A stretch of 64,000 nt of DNA from Primula veris (taxonomy: Eukaryota; Streptophyta; Magnoliopsida; Ericales; Primulaceae). Below, one piece after another: positions 22,259 through 34,635 of the stretch. The notes below the pieces were generated by a model. The model had not been told where the DNA came from. It searched no databases and worked only from the letters and a program-made list of their open reading frames with translations. The stretch is taken from NCBI GenBank assembly GCA_963682055.1, contig OY821747.1, positions 17,348,258 through 17,412,257 on the forward strand. The letters run 5' to 3'. Position numbers and translations under genes: made by a program. Positions within the stretch are counted from its first letter, which is position 1, and each line of letters opens with the position of its first letter.

Positions 22259-24674
22259 TGACCGTTGGTCCAATGAGCCAACGGGCACATGACTTTTCCC
22301 ATCACTTACCTATGAAAAACAATAGTATACGAACAGATCGATGCATGCGGTTCAACCATGGTGACGGTTAAATTCAACGAAATCATGGAACTAAACATGG
22401 CAGTAGGGGAGAATTCAAAACCAAAACTATGAATAAAAAATTTGAAACATGAAAACCAATACATCTTTTAAAATTGAAGTATCCATACCAAGTAAAAAGA
22501 AAAAATATAAGGGAGTTCATTTATTTGCTAACTAGAAAAAACCAATAAACTATATCACTTATCATCCTTTGGCAATATCATATTCCAAATACTTTGTTTA
22601 AAAGAGACACTATTTTAGAACTTAAACTATTACGGATCTTAGTTTAAGAATAATTTTTTTTTTAAAGCAACATTATTAGACTATAAAGACATGACCAATA
22701 AATAGTAGTTTAAGTTATTGATTAAGATTTTGAACCCTCCTATGTAGGTCAATGTGTTGATTTCTTTCTAGGCACAATTATATAACTACAAGTAACTTTT
22801 CATGCTCAAACACAATTACACACACACGTTGTTTCAGATAAAATGTATTTTTTTTAACCAAAACAAAACCTGTATCTTTATTAAAAATCTCCAACCAAAC
22901 AACCATGAAGTTCAAATTTTGATGTGTTATTCATTGACCAGAAAAGAAGCTTATCGCAATAGAATGTATGTAAACAATTTAAATGCTTTTAAAGCAAATA
23001 GGGTTTTTTATGAGAAAAAAGATTAAACCCGCAGGAACAAACACAATTACATGATTAAGGTAAAAGTAAAACTGCCAAAGCTCATAAACAAAGAAGCACC
23101 AAATTATCAAATTTTTTATCACTCCGGTGATGGATTCTAAATATAATACACAAATTTCGCACCAACTTATTAATTCTATACTGAAACTAATTTATACTAT
23201 AATATAAAATTCAATCAATGTGTAGAAAAACATCTTAAAAGCCCAAAAAATTATAAACTATAAAGTAACAAGATTTCGAAGAAACTGAAGTAATCTTACT
23301 GACATATAACTAAATAACAAAATTTAATAACATAGCATCTCAAATCATATACTCTGCCACAAAATTATATGTAACATTTGAAGTTAAATTCACATTTATG
23401 TATGTGCATATATGCAATTATCACACTGCTTCAAATTGATACCCATGCCTAGTGCACATTAATAAAAGAAAGAAAACCCACATCTGAATTCATAACTAAG
23501 GCTAATATTTGTTTTGATTAAATAAGATATCCCAATAAGCAACGTACAAAGAAAATAGGGTAATTAAATAATTGAAAATCATGTCGGTTAGTAAATAATT
23601 TGGTTACTGGCCTCAGTGTCGTCGGAGATTGAATTGAAGTAGTCAGATTTTCACGGGCAAATTATGTAGTGGGGTGAAACGTGTAAATAGAAAGAGTATT
23701 TACGGGATTACAAAAAAAAAGGGGGTATTTGTGCGATAGATTATGTATGAGGATTGGGATAGAAATTCGATAGATATTTTTTTCCAGTTCTTTTTATCAG
23801 TATGTACCTTTTGATATTGTAAACCGACTTCAAAATTGATTAATAGAGTTGCTAAATAAAAACCACCTTTAAATACCATCACTTAAACATGTACAATTAT
23901 GTTGCTATCTTTATTATTAACTAAAATAGTTATATCTAACAATGCATTTTTTTTTATCTAATGTTACGTTAAAATATGTGTTATTTATAAATGTTAAAAA
24001 AGTTGTTAAAGTTAACAATGTTTTTAATGTTTGTAACTGGTGACATGACAAACACAGCCCACAATTAACATTATTATCTCGTATAAATTCTCTCCATAAA
24101 AATAGTGACCAATAAAATAAAAGAAAAATTGTTAATTAAAATTTGATAACAGTGTTAACGTGAAACTAATGTGTTTATTAAATTTAATATGCATATGTGT
24201 CATTTAACATCTTTTTAAACGATAATGTGTCACTATTAAATATTAAAAAGTTAACAAAATTATTATGAATGCTCTAATGACGTTAGTTCGTACCCCCCCT
24301 CTAATCCATCATTTTAAAGGCAGTTTTAATACCACCTTACGAAAAACCACCTCCAATGCCCAATTCTTTAGTCACTTAAACCTTTTAATTCCAACCCAGA
24401 ACTAAACTTTTGTATATAATATTGAAGAATTTGAAAGGCGTATACGATTCGTTTTATGTGGTAATCATTGAAGAATAACATTTACTAGTATATAGCAACC
24501 CAATCAATAGGCTCATCATGTCACCACTATAACGTCATATTTTCATTGAAAACATATTACTACTGTGAACCATCAGTTACTAAAGTGTATAAAATTTAAA
24601 CGATTTCACTTATTTTTAATCAGAAGATTTACCACACTAATCAGGCATTGATCATAAATCATTATTCGTCTGCC
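22259..24674. other. Intergenic region upstream of the P450 gene
   Basis: AT-rich sequence without a supported gene. Short frames (22802-23026 plus, 23700-23882 minus) have no domain. The 23940-24290 stretch has weak inverted similarity between its halves and a GAGCATTC-like end, suggesting an eroded MITE, but the boundaries are unclear. Confidence 0.5.
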
Positions 24675-24682
24675 TATTTAAA
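24675..24682 (+). promoter_or_regulatory. Candidate TATA box of the P450 gene
   Basis: TATTTAAA lies 93 bp upstream of the ATG at 24775, a usual distance for a plant gene with a leader of about 60 bases. No other equally good box is near. Confidence 0.45.
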
Positions 24683-24774
24683 CCTACCAACCCTTGCCTT
24701 TTCCTCACAACTCATATATCCTTTGCCTCCCTCTTTGTTAAACATATACCCTATTTCCAAAAAGAGAAAAAAAC

Positions 24775-26917
24775 ATGGAGCTCATTATCCTTTCCAAAGA
24801 TACAAACTGGTTTTTTCTCACATTACCAGCCTTTCTGGGCTCAAAGAGCCTTCTAGACCGCTACATCATCGTTTTTCTCCTTGCCACCTTCCTCATCTTC
24901 TCGCTCCTCACGTGGGCCTTCTCCCAGGGTGGCACAGCTTGGAAAAACGGTCGTAACCACCAAGGCCTCAGGCCCATCCCTGGTCCACGTGGCCTCCCTT
25001 TATTCGGCAGCCTCTACACCCTCAGTCGAGGCCTTGCCCACCGCTCTTTGGCTAAAATGTCTAAGACCTTGACCGCGACCCAGCTCATGGCTTTTAGCCT
25101 CGGCTGTACTCCAGTTGTTGTATCTTCCGACCCGCACATTTCCAGAGAGATTCTCACCTCCGTGCACTTTGCTGACCGTCCGGTCAAGCAGTCGGCTAGG
25201 CTGCTCATGTTCAGCCGTGCCATAGGGTTTGCTCCCAACGGAGCCTATTGGCGATTCCTTAGAAGGATATCATCTACATACCTATTCTCTCCAAGACGCA
25301 TCCTAACACATGGTCTCCACCGCAAGCTAGAATGCACCACTATGTTGCACAGGATAACAACCCAACAGTCTCTCACCGGAAAAGTCGCCTTAAGGGAGTA
25401 CTTACAAACGGCAGCGTTGAACAACATCATGATGAGCGTGTTTGGAAAACGTTATGATCTTGTGCATGATAGAGCTAAGCTCGATGAATTGAAAGATATG
25501 GTTAAGGAGGGATTTGAGTTGTTGGGGGCTTTTAATTGGTCTGATTATATTCCTTGGATGAAATACTTATATGACCCGTATCGAGTAGTGGAGAGGTGTG
25601 AGGCGCTTGTTCCTCGAGTTAGGAGACTTGTTGGGGCTATTATCGAAAAGCATAGACAAGGGGAGTCAAGGGGATTGTGCGATAAAGGTGATTTTGTAGA
25701 TGTTTTGCTGTCTCTTGATGGGGAGGAGAAACTTGGTGAAGATGACATGGTTGCTGTTCTTTGGGTACGTGTTATCTTGTAGTAAGTGGCATTGTAGCTT
25801 TTTTTATATGTTGAGTTTACTAATACTATGTTTATTACTTAAACAAAGGATTAACTGTTGGAAGTCTGCATATATATTATCTATTTAGATTTGGAACTAA
25901 CTTGTGATGGTAATTTTTTAAAAAGACGAGTGTGAATATGGAAAAAACATGAGCAAACACTTGGTGGCATAGACACATGTATATATAATTTGGTCAAGTT
26001 TCAAAATTTCTCTTCATATGTATTGATGTGCATACACATCGTTTTTGTGTGTAAATTAAACATAGAGGCAAATGATGAAGGGATAGATCGATACTCGTCA
26101 ATCCTTTTAGTAAGCGACATAAACTGAACGAAACTATATATAGTATTTTGTGGCGTGCCAAACTAGAACCACGGTGTTAATATTTCTCTATAAAATTATT
26201 GTTTAAGCTATTGTACATGTGATAAAACTATTCTAAAGTAAACTCTATTAGTCCTACTAAATATGGAGTAAACTTTGCTGATTCCCAATTGGTTTAAATA
26301 TGTAGGAGATGATCTTCAGAGGCACAGATACTACAGCCCTTTTAACTGAATGGGTCATGGCGGAGTTGGTCTTAAACCCGAAGATTCAAGAAAAACTTTT
26401 CAAGGAGCTACAATCACCTCTAAGCACTAGCACCGCAACCGACATTGACGTGGCCAAACTCCCATACCTTCAAGCCGTGATCAAGGAGACACTAAGGGTC
26501 CACCCTCCAGGCCCACTTCTATCCTGGGCAAGGCTATCAACTTCGGATGTCCAGCTCAGCAACGGGATGCTAATCCCGGCCCACACTACCGCTATGGTCA
26601 ACATGTGGGCCATCACACATGACCCGAACGTGTGGGAGGACCCTTACGTGTTCAACCCAGAAAGGTTCATCGAACATGATGTTGATGTTCGTGGAGGGGA
26701 CCTGAGGCTGGCGCCATTTGGGGCAGGTCGTCGGGTATGTCCCGGGAAGAACCTTGGGCTGGTCACAGTTTCGTTTTGGGTCGCGGAGCTTGTTAGAAAC
26801 TTTGAATGGTTCTCGGACGAAGCCCACCCGGTGGACTTGACTGAGGTCTTGAAGTTGTCCTGTGAAATGAAACACCCTTTGTCTGCAGTTGCTTTGCCAA
26901 GGAATGTTCCTTCTTAA
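24775..26917 (+). CDS. Cytochrome P450, CYP78A family (CYP78A7-like)
   Basis: Two exons, 24775-25764 and 26306-26917, joined in phase 0 give 533 residues, the usual CYP78A length. The N-terminus carries a hydrophobic ER anchor (about residues 30-49) and the proline-rich hinge [15 protein letters not shown] (66-80). Helix C has W159-R163 (WRFLR). The I-helix oxygen-binding motif is GTDTT (336-340). E391 and R394 form the K-helix ExxR pair, NPERF is at 447-451, and the heme loop [10 protein letters not shown] places the thiolate ligand at C475. All key residues are present. Similarity is closest to CYP78A7, by recall. CYP78A enzymes (the KLUH group) are ER monooxygenases of undetermined physiological substrate that affect organ size, seed size and plastochron. 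The start is chosen for the family-like N-terminus MELIILSK and the TATA box upstream. It is the only intact host gene here, isolated among transposons. Confidence 0.95.
25765..26305 (+). other. P450 intron
   Basis: 541 bp from GTACGT to ATGTAG. It lies directly before [10 protein letters not shown], the conserved phase-0 position of the CYP78A intron. AT-rich, with no insertion recognised. Confidence 0.9.
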
Positions 26918-28093
26918 GTTTTCAGTTTATGTAGACTTTGTATTGGTGATCCTTGCTGTTTGTCTCTTTCTTGTTTTTTGTTAGTATTGCTAAGGTTTGT
27001 AATATAAGTATTCTACTATTGCTAAGGTTTGCCAAGTTGGATTTGTTTGTTTTTGAACTATGATTTCCTAAAATATGACTAGTGACTATGTACAACATTA
27101 GGTCTCAGGTTTGAATCTCGTTAGCTATATTTTTTAATTCAGTTTTTGCCCCCTGCTTATCTTTGAGGATCAGCCCTTGCTTGTGCTAATATCTAACGCA
27201 ACGTTTTATATCTCGGCTATGTTTATATGCATGGACTTCAACGATAGACACGCTTAGTTATATGATTAGACCTAGCTATATTATCAGTAACTTGTCATTG
27301 TTGATGCATTGCTCTGATCCGTTCTTGGGAGTGGTTAAAAAAAATGGTAAGAGTGAGGAATCATAACAAGCAAATGTATCGCTACAAAATAATGTTTGAT
27401 TTAGTGAGGGTCAAAAACTGTCACAAGAGTGTCGCTAATTTAAAAAACTGTCACAAATCTGTCGCAAATTGACTAAACTGTCACAAAACCGTCATAAAAA
27501 CCGTCGTTAATAAGCTCGTAACAAAAAAATACCGTTATTAATCCTGTCGCTATTTGAGTATTTTTTTATATTGTATTTTTGGTAAAAGATCTAAGACAAA
27601 ATAGGTCTTGAATGACCTAGTCCCAATCCAACTGAGGATAGTAAAAGCTACAGTATATAGTCACCGACTGGTCACCATCAAAACCTTTACGCATAACCTT
27701 GAAATGGTTTATAAAAAATAAAAATAAAAACACGTTGAAATGGTAAAAACGACAAATACCTTAATAAACTACTTAAGCTTATGTGAAGATGTACAAACTA
27801 ATATGTGGACCGAACCCTAGCTTGCGGTCAAAGTGAATCCCAGCCGTACGATTTGCTATGTCTTAGGGGGCCACTTTTCTTCGATTTTTTCTTTTGGAAT
27901 CTTGTGAACTTTAGATTCCTTTGTTTGTGTTAGAATTATAATATGAGAGTATCTGCATTCTTTAAAAAATATTTTTTATTAAAATTTTATGATTGTGATA
28001 TGAAAAATGAGAGGGGTTATTAATTTTTTAAATTTAAAAAAACATAAAATTCAATTCATATATGAGAAATACATATGATTTTCAAGATTAATA
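26918..28093. other. P450 downstream region with an orphan CACTA-like end
   Basis: The 3' flank contains a duplicated ATTGCTAAGGTTTG (near 26985 and 27018). At about 27380-27560 a sequence starting CGCTACAAAATAATG carries repeated CTGTCACAAA and GTCGC motifs, which looks like one degenerate CACTA terminus with subterminal repeats. No matching other end was found. The rest is AT-rich without genes. Confidence 0.5.
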
Positions 28094-28328
28094 CTCTTTA
28101 CGTCCCTAAATAAATGTTCACTACGAAAATACGTACAATTTTGATCGATAATTTTTTCATATTTAGATTGCCGGAAAAAATTATTTTAAAAGTTAATAAC
28201 GTATTTTATGGTTAGAACTATATGATGAAATTTTCAATTTTTTAATTTCGGTAATTTTGATATGAAAATTTTGATGGTCAAAGTTGCATGTATTTTCGTA
28301 GGAGATATTTGTTTAGGGATGGAGGAAA
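28094..28328. mobile_element. Stowaway-like MITE, copy 2
   Basis: 235 bp, the same length as copy 1 at 2433-2667, flanked by TA (28092-28093 and 28329-28330). The left end CTCTTTACGTCCCTAAATAA is complemented by the right end TTTGTTTAGGGATGGAGGAA. Internal arms share ACGTACAATTTTGATC and the complement of GGTCAAAGTTGCATGTATTT with copy 1. Confidence 0.8.
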
Positions 28329-28330
28329 TA

Positions 28331-29212
28331 TAATAGTAATAAACTATCATGAGATCTATATTTTTGTGGTTGTAATATTGTTATGATTATTGAAAAATAA
28401 TAAAAAAATAAAAAAAATAATGTAGGGTTATTATAAGAAAATTAATAAGAAAGCTGTAATTTTGTATAAATATAAACGGTTTATTAAAAGGTATGAAATG
28501 TGTTACGTTTGAGAAAATGGGTGAGCAAACCGGTGCGGATGCTTTGACAAGAGTGGAAGTTGGGCAAATAAAGGAATGTATGTTTACTCTAATAATGTAT
28601 GAAATTTTTCTTGTTTTATATATTTAACAAGCACTTTTGTGAGATTTGGTACCATAAACATATAAACTATATATCAATGTTTGATTCTACGTCTCTCAAA
28701 ACTTTTGAAACAGTCACATTATTTGACTATTTATGATACAGTCACCTTAACCATCGTTAAATTAGAAAATTGATGGTTAGATAATATTTTTCAATAATTA
28801 ATTTATTTTTTCTATTTTCAACAAATTAGAACTTGATAAATTAAAAACAAATTGTATAACACAATAAAAACACAAATAAAAATATAGAACCCTAGGAGGG
28901 TCTAACTTAAACTTAAATATTAATCAAAATTTTATTTATTTTTATTTATTTGACACATTTTTATGCAAACGGTTTGTAAAATTCTCCTAAAAACCTATGT
29001 TTCATTACTTTTATACTTGCTCCGTTCCTATTGAATTGTTTTTATTTATTTATGAACCTATGAGATGAACCTAGATGTTCCTATTTTTCTCGCACTCACT
29101 TCGTTTCTATTTAATGAGCAAGTAGCATGTCCGAGTTAGCATGGCATGGATGACATTCTAGAGGATAAACTATGGTTTACCACAATGGTTAGAAATGACC
29201 CACACTACAATA
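28331..29212. other. Intergenic, no gene recognised
   Basis: AT-rich sequence with runs of T and A. Nothing supportable beyond simple-sequence stretches. Confidence 0.5.
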
Positions 29213-29525
29213 AATTACATATTTACCAACGAAATTTTTATTGCCTATTGTCCATAAACTGTTACAAAAAAAACAGCAACAAATTTCCTTGTGTAGCCAT
29301 GATGTTGCTAAAACCTTCTTGAAAGAAAAGTCTACAGCAACATTATTAGAAATTGAGGTTAAAAGGTGACCTTTTGTAAAAAAAAAAAACTAGTTGCTAT
29401 TTTTTGAACATTATTGTTGTTGATCGAAACTACATTTTTGTTAATTGAAGTAATTTTGTTGCCGTTCCCAAACTATTTTGTTGCACCGGCATAAATTTTT
29501 TTGTTGCAGATGGAGAATTATGTTG
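29213..29525 (+). mobile_element. Orphan CACTA terminus
   Basis: Starts CACTACAATAAATTACAT and then CCAACGAAA, close to the left end of the element at 18283. It continues with TTGTTG/GCAACA subterminal motifs to about 29520. No matching right terminus is visible before the next element at 29595, so this is a fragment. Confidence 0.55.
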
Positions 29526-30288
29526 GAATTGGAACTTTTTTTCTAATTATTACACCTAATTTCTTATATAATATTTTTTGTTTGAAATATCATACACTAC
29601 AAAAAAATATCAATTTACTATCAGAAAAGAGTTTTTTGCTAAACTGATGATAAACTAAGTGTTATTAAATTTAACAATCGTTTAGCAATAAAAATGGTTG
29701 TTAAATTTAAAAATACTCAATTTACTATTAGTTTAGCAGGCTTCTGATGGCAAGCTAATAATTTTTTTTATAGTTATAACAGATATTGAATCCTATTAAG
29801 ATCGTTGCTGGATTCTTTTGTCTTGATTATGTTTATACTTACGGGAATAATTAAGTTATTATTTCGAAATGAATATATTGACATGCAATCATTGCATGAG
29901 GTTAAACCCAATGATTTCCTTTGAAATTTGAACAAGCTACTCGAGCATGTAATCTGCAAACAAAAGATAGATAAAAGGGGAAATTAAGAATTGGTTTTAC
30001 AAAACAAAACTATTTAACGAGATCCAAAACTTATTTAAGTAGTAGTCTCTTTTGATAAAAGTATGTAACTTTTAGTCTTTTTGAGAAAAATATAAAAGAA
30101 TTAAAAAATCTATTATGGGCTAATCTTTTTCTCTAAAATTGTCATCTCTGGTGGAGATGACGACAACGGTGGCATAGTGGTGGTTCGCCGGCCCCTTCTC
30201 TCTCTCCTCGTCGGAGACGACGACGCCGCTGTATTGAGGTCATCGTCGTAGGTGTTCTCTCTGCCTTCCGATATCTCTATATCACACT

Positions 30289-30291
<3 letters not shown>

Positions 30292-30341
<50 letters not shown>
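30292..30341. repeat. (AT)25 microsatellite
   Basis: 50 bp of uninterrupted AT repeats, flanked by near-identical TATATCACACT(C/T)GC on each side in direct orientation. Highly likely to be polymorphic. Confidence 0.9.
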
Positions 30342-30344
<3 letters not shown>

Positions 30345-30461
30345 ACTTGCTCCGCCGTGTCCTCCACCTCCGCCGCACTTCCGTCGCTTTCTCTCTCTCT
30401 CAGTCTACTTAGCCCGCTCTATTTCTCTCTATATATATTTTTATTTTATATATCTATATAC

Positions 30462-30776
30462 ACATCAACTTGGACACTTTTTTTACAAAAACGCTCCAAA
30501 TCAAGATTTGATTAATCCAAATCTCCATAGTTTCAAGACGGGAACACAAATATGCGTTTTCTTTTTTTTTTCCAAGATGTATAATGACATGTTTTGAATT
30601 TTTGAATTTTTGAATTTTACTGTAATTTTCAAAACATGTCACTATGCATCTCGGGAAAAAAAAAACAATACGCATATTTGTGTTCACGTCGTGAAACCGT
30701 GGAGATTTGCATTAAGCAAATATTAATTTGGAGCGTTTTTACCAAAAAATATACAACTTAATTTCTAAGTTGATGT
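30462..30776. repeat. 315-bp palindromic (MITE-like) hairpin
   Basis: Arms of about 140 bp (30462-30600 and 30612-30776) are inverted copies: ACATCAACTT at the left tip, AAGTTGATGT at the right, with shared AAAACGCTCCAAAT, CAAATCTCCA, GAACACAAATATGCG and GACATGTTTTGAA. The loop is short. A transcript through it would fold into a long hairpin. It may be a separate MITE inserted in the CACTA element. Confidence 0.85.
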
Positions 30777-31079
30777 CCATATAATCCCTTCCATATAATC
30801 TCTGATGCTCGTGACTTCGACGACGAGGAGCGAAGGAGTGGCAACGGGGAGTTACATCGGAGTATGGCGTCGGTGGAGGTTGTTTTCCGTCCGTTCTTCT
30901 CTCTCTCTCTCTCTATCTATCTCTAGGGTTGTGAAAGTGAGGGGGAGGGGATGGATTGGACCAACTATGCAATTTTAAAAACTACAAAACTGGTCCAACA
31001 TTTTAGAACTATCAAGTTTCAGTCCCCTAACCAACACAAGTTACTAAAAAATGTTTAAATACTAAGTCCCATTCAATTC

Positions 31080-32030
31080 TAGTGAACATAAAACATATAA
31101 AACGACTCAGACTATTTTAAAATGACTTATATCATTTAAAAAACAACTCGGACTGTTTTTAAAATGACATAAACTGTTTTTCAAATGAGTTAAATTATTC
31201 AGATTGTTTTTAAAATAACTCAGACTATTTTTAAAATGACTATAAAGTCCCATAGCCTATTTTAAAACAATTCAGATTGTTTTTTAAAATAACTTTTACT
31301 CTTTTTAAAATTACTCATACTGTTTTTAAAATCACTCAAATTGTTTATAAACTACTCAAATTGTTTTTTAAAATAACTTAAAATTACATACTCTTTTTAA
31401 ATTGCCCAGATTGTTTTAAAAATCACTTAGGCTATTTCAAAATTACTCACACTCTTTTTAAAATCACTCATACTGTTTCTAAATAACTTATACTTCTTTT
31501 TAAAATGACTTTAAATTACTGAGACTATTTTTAAAATTACTCAGACTATTCTTAAAACTACTCAGAATATTTTTTAAATGAATTAAAATGACTCGACCTG
31601 TTTTTAAAATTACTCATACTATTTTTAAAAGACTTAAAACAACTCAGACTGTTTCTAAAATGACTCAGACTGTTTTAAAATGACTCAGACTATTTTTTAA
31701 ATTACTTAGAATGCTTTTTAAATGATTTAAAATGATTGAGGCCATTTATAAAATTACTCATACTATTTTTAAATGACTTAAAACGACTCAGACTTTTTTT
31801 AAAATTACTCAGAATGTTTTTTAAATTACTTAGACTGTTTGAAATGACTTAAAATGACTTAGAATATATTTAAAATGACTTATAGTGTTTTTAAAACTAC
31901 TCATACTATTTTCAAAATTACTCAGACTATTTTTAAATTTACTTAGACTGTTTTTAAAATGACTTAAAATGACTCAGACTGTTTTTTAAAATTACTCATT
32001 GTTTTTAAAATTACTTAGATTGTGTTTTTT
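31080..32030 (+). repeat. Degenerate minisatellite, about 20-bp unit
   Basis: About 950 bp of imperfect tandem repeats of a unit like GACTCAGACTGTTTTTAAAAT, with phase shifts and substitutions. Simple length arithmetic suggests some 40-45 units. All frames are closed, so it is non-coding. Confidence 0.85.
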
Positions 32031-32968
32031 CGGGGTTTTGCCTTTATTTGAGCTTTTAATTTTTATTTTGTTTACTTTTGTTTTTTCACTTTTGGAAATT
32101 TTCCAATTTTTATCTTATTTACCCAAAATTTATATAGGGAGTAAAAAGTTATAGGTGTGGTTAATTTTTGAGATTTAATGTATCAAAATTGCGAATTATA
32201 TAGCCTTTTATAATTAGATTTAAATTTCAAGGACTGAAATAATAATATTTGAAACTACCGGACAACGCTGTAATTTCAGGTAAAGGAGGGCGTAATTAAG
32301 TGTATCGCGCGCATCGCATACTATACACGTGTTGTACTCTGATTGCAGAAAAGGGAAATCCAATGCGTTGAGTGCAGCGCGTTCGGAACATGTGTCTCTT
32401 TTTGATTATTGGTCGCGGAAAATGACCAATGCATAATTAGTTTCAGTTTTTTGAACCAATGCTTAATTAATTTATAGGTAAGATAACAATATGAAATTTA
32501 CCCTAGATAAAACTTAATGTTAAAATTAATTAGCATTGAGAAAATACAGAGAAACACAAAAAGAAAAATATTGGTAAAAAGAACAATGTTAATCTACGCA
32601 ATACAAAAGATAGATAATACCTCGCATCCAGTTTCAATGTTAAATGCACTTTAAACAAGTTTCAGCCTTCCACCACACCAAATATTTTTGTTGTAAACCT
32701 AAGATTATATATATGTTTGATTTTTTTTTTTCCAAACATAATCTATCAAGAACAGTTATTTATGAAAATTTGAGGGATGGATTTAATTCAATACAAGAAA
32801 AAGTTAAAATAGTAACAATTTACTTTTTGAAAATTGTTGGTAAATTGAGTGTCGTTAAATTTTAGCAACAATTTAGCAATAAAAACTATTGCTAAATTTA
32901 GCGATACTTATTTTACCATCAGTTTAGCAACAGAAGCTATGATGGTAAGCTGATATTTGTTTGTAGTG

Positions 32969-34005
32969 ATTATAGGGGGTTTTTCTTTTGTGCAGTCAAT
33001 CAATTGAACGACACAAAGTCCCGTTTTCAAAAATAAATATTCAATTGTTATTTTTTTTTCAAATTTTGATTAATAATTAAATTTAGGATAGTATCCACTA
33101 GGGTTATATATTTTTATTTGGATTTTTATTGTGTTGTAAAATTTATTTCATCTGAATTTGTTTAATATATGATAAAAAATGAAAAATTAAATTATTTATT
33201 GAAAATGTATCATCTAACCCTATATTTTTTAATCTAATGATTATAAATGTGACTAAACATTATACAATATAACTTAATGACTGCACAAAATGGAGACCCC
33301 TGATTATCCACAAAGAAAATATGATAGACTTGAAAGACCCACATTGAAACTAACACCATCAAAAGCCTTCCTACATTTTTTCTTCCAGATAATAGTTGTT
33401 ATTGTGCGAGAGCATTTAGAGCAGAATTTCTAAGACAGTCGTCAATATTAAATCATCAAATCCCTTATTTCTATTTTATATATTGTTCTTTACAGCATTA
33501 ATAGCAGTGGAACTAAAATATGTTTATCATGTATAATTTAAACATTGTTTATAGAAAAAAAAGGACAATATTTAGCGGCACATTTACATATACATTTAAT
33601 TTACCGGATGTATATAGCTAGTTTACCGACAATAAACATGTTAGGGTAGCATATTACTGTAGCAACGTCGTTAAAACAAAAACATAACATGCCCCTTCTC
33701 TCTCCCCCCTATTATCAAATTAGGGCTATTATTTACAATTCAATTTTTTGGTCGTTTGATATTAATTGATTCACTTTACATTACTCTTTCTTACAAAAAA
33801 AATTCTTTGTTGGGTTGTATGTATTCAAGATATTAGTAATGGGAAAGATGAAATTGATCTTGGAAAAAAAATTGACTTAAAACATCCGTATTTTTCTACT
33901 AATTGATCTTTGTTAGGGTTTTTTTTGTTGTTGGGTCTTACCCCTGGGTTCATAACCATGAAGATGACTAACATCAAACGCACCAATTTTCTGCTAACAG
34001 CAAAC
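32969..34005. other. Intergenic, no gene recognised
   Basis: AT-rich sequence between CACTA element 2 and the dispersed repeat at 34006. No domain-bearing frame was found. Confidence 0.5.
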
Positions 34006-34380
34006 GCACCAATTTTCTTACACTTTTTTTTTTCTTTATATTTAAGTTAATTAGCATTACTTTTATATTTTTAGGGTAATAATTTAATTTTATACATTTT
34101 TTAGTTTCTCTATCAAATTCATTATCATAACTAAATATTACTATATTTTAATATACTTTTATCAATTTTTTTAACCCAAATTAATTTACTAGAGCAACCA
34201 CATTAAATAACTTATAAGTTTTCTCGTATTTTAAAGTAAAAAATACACTTTCACAACTTATAAGAAAACGTTTTGATCCCTTATTTTTTATGGATATTTG
34301 AGTTCATGTATATTTAAGTTAATAGATAAGAAAACTGATGCGTATACAATTTTAGAACAATTTCCTTATATTTAAGTTAA
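34006..34380 (+). repeat. Dispersed repeat, copy A
   Basis: Direct-orientation relative of 48147-48660. Shared blocks include ATATTTAAGTTAATTAGC, ATTACTATATTTTAATATA, AGAGCAACCACATTAAA and AAGTTTTCTCGTATTT, then TATTTGAGTTCAT. The copia element at 34381 inserted near the end of this copy. The remainder (GAGTGCTCTTA, near 41470) follows the copia element, matching GAGCATTCTTA at the end of copy B. Confidence 0.75.
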
Positions 34381-34635
34381 TGTTGTAAATATTGGATAGT
34401 CCATTAGTTTAAGAGTTACATATCATTTAGTATGAGCATTTGCTCATTTGTATGTTACAACCTTTGAGTTTCTTATCATTAACATTTAGCTTGTAACCTC
34501 CAAACCTCTAGCCTATATAAAGAGCTTATGGGTATGGAGTTTGGTACACCAACAACACACTTGAATACATATATTTTGGCCCTCATTATCTCTCTTTCTC
34601 TTACATATATTATTGAGCTAATTTGGCGTAAAACA
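34381..34635 (+). repeat. Copia element 2, 5' LTR
   Basis: 255 bp with a CCTATATAAAG TATA-type box near 34512-34522, suited to the LTR promoter. Confidence 0.95.

Larger units (their letters stand above)
29595..32968. mobile_element. Non-autonomous CACTA element 2
   Basis: About 3.37 kb. The left end CACTACAAAAAAATATCA continues TTTACTATCAG. The right end is the complement of CACTACAAACAAATATCA followed by CTTACCATCA. Flanking triplets ATA and ATT differ at one base. Subterminal regions repeat TTTAGCAAT/ATTGCTAAA (29640-29760; 32830-32950), a different motif from element 1. No transposase. The interior holds CT-rich and GC-rich tracts, an (AT)25 run, a palindrome and a long minisatellite. 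Confidence 0.8.

Noticed and set aside
30252..30515. An 87-codon frame
   Set aside because: It is driven by the (AT)25 microsatellite and CT-rich runs.
31080..32030. A CRISPR-like array
   Set aside because: Units are degenerate, contiguous and without unique spacers, and the genome is a plant's.
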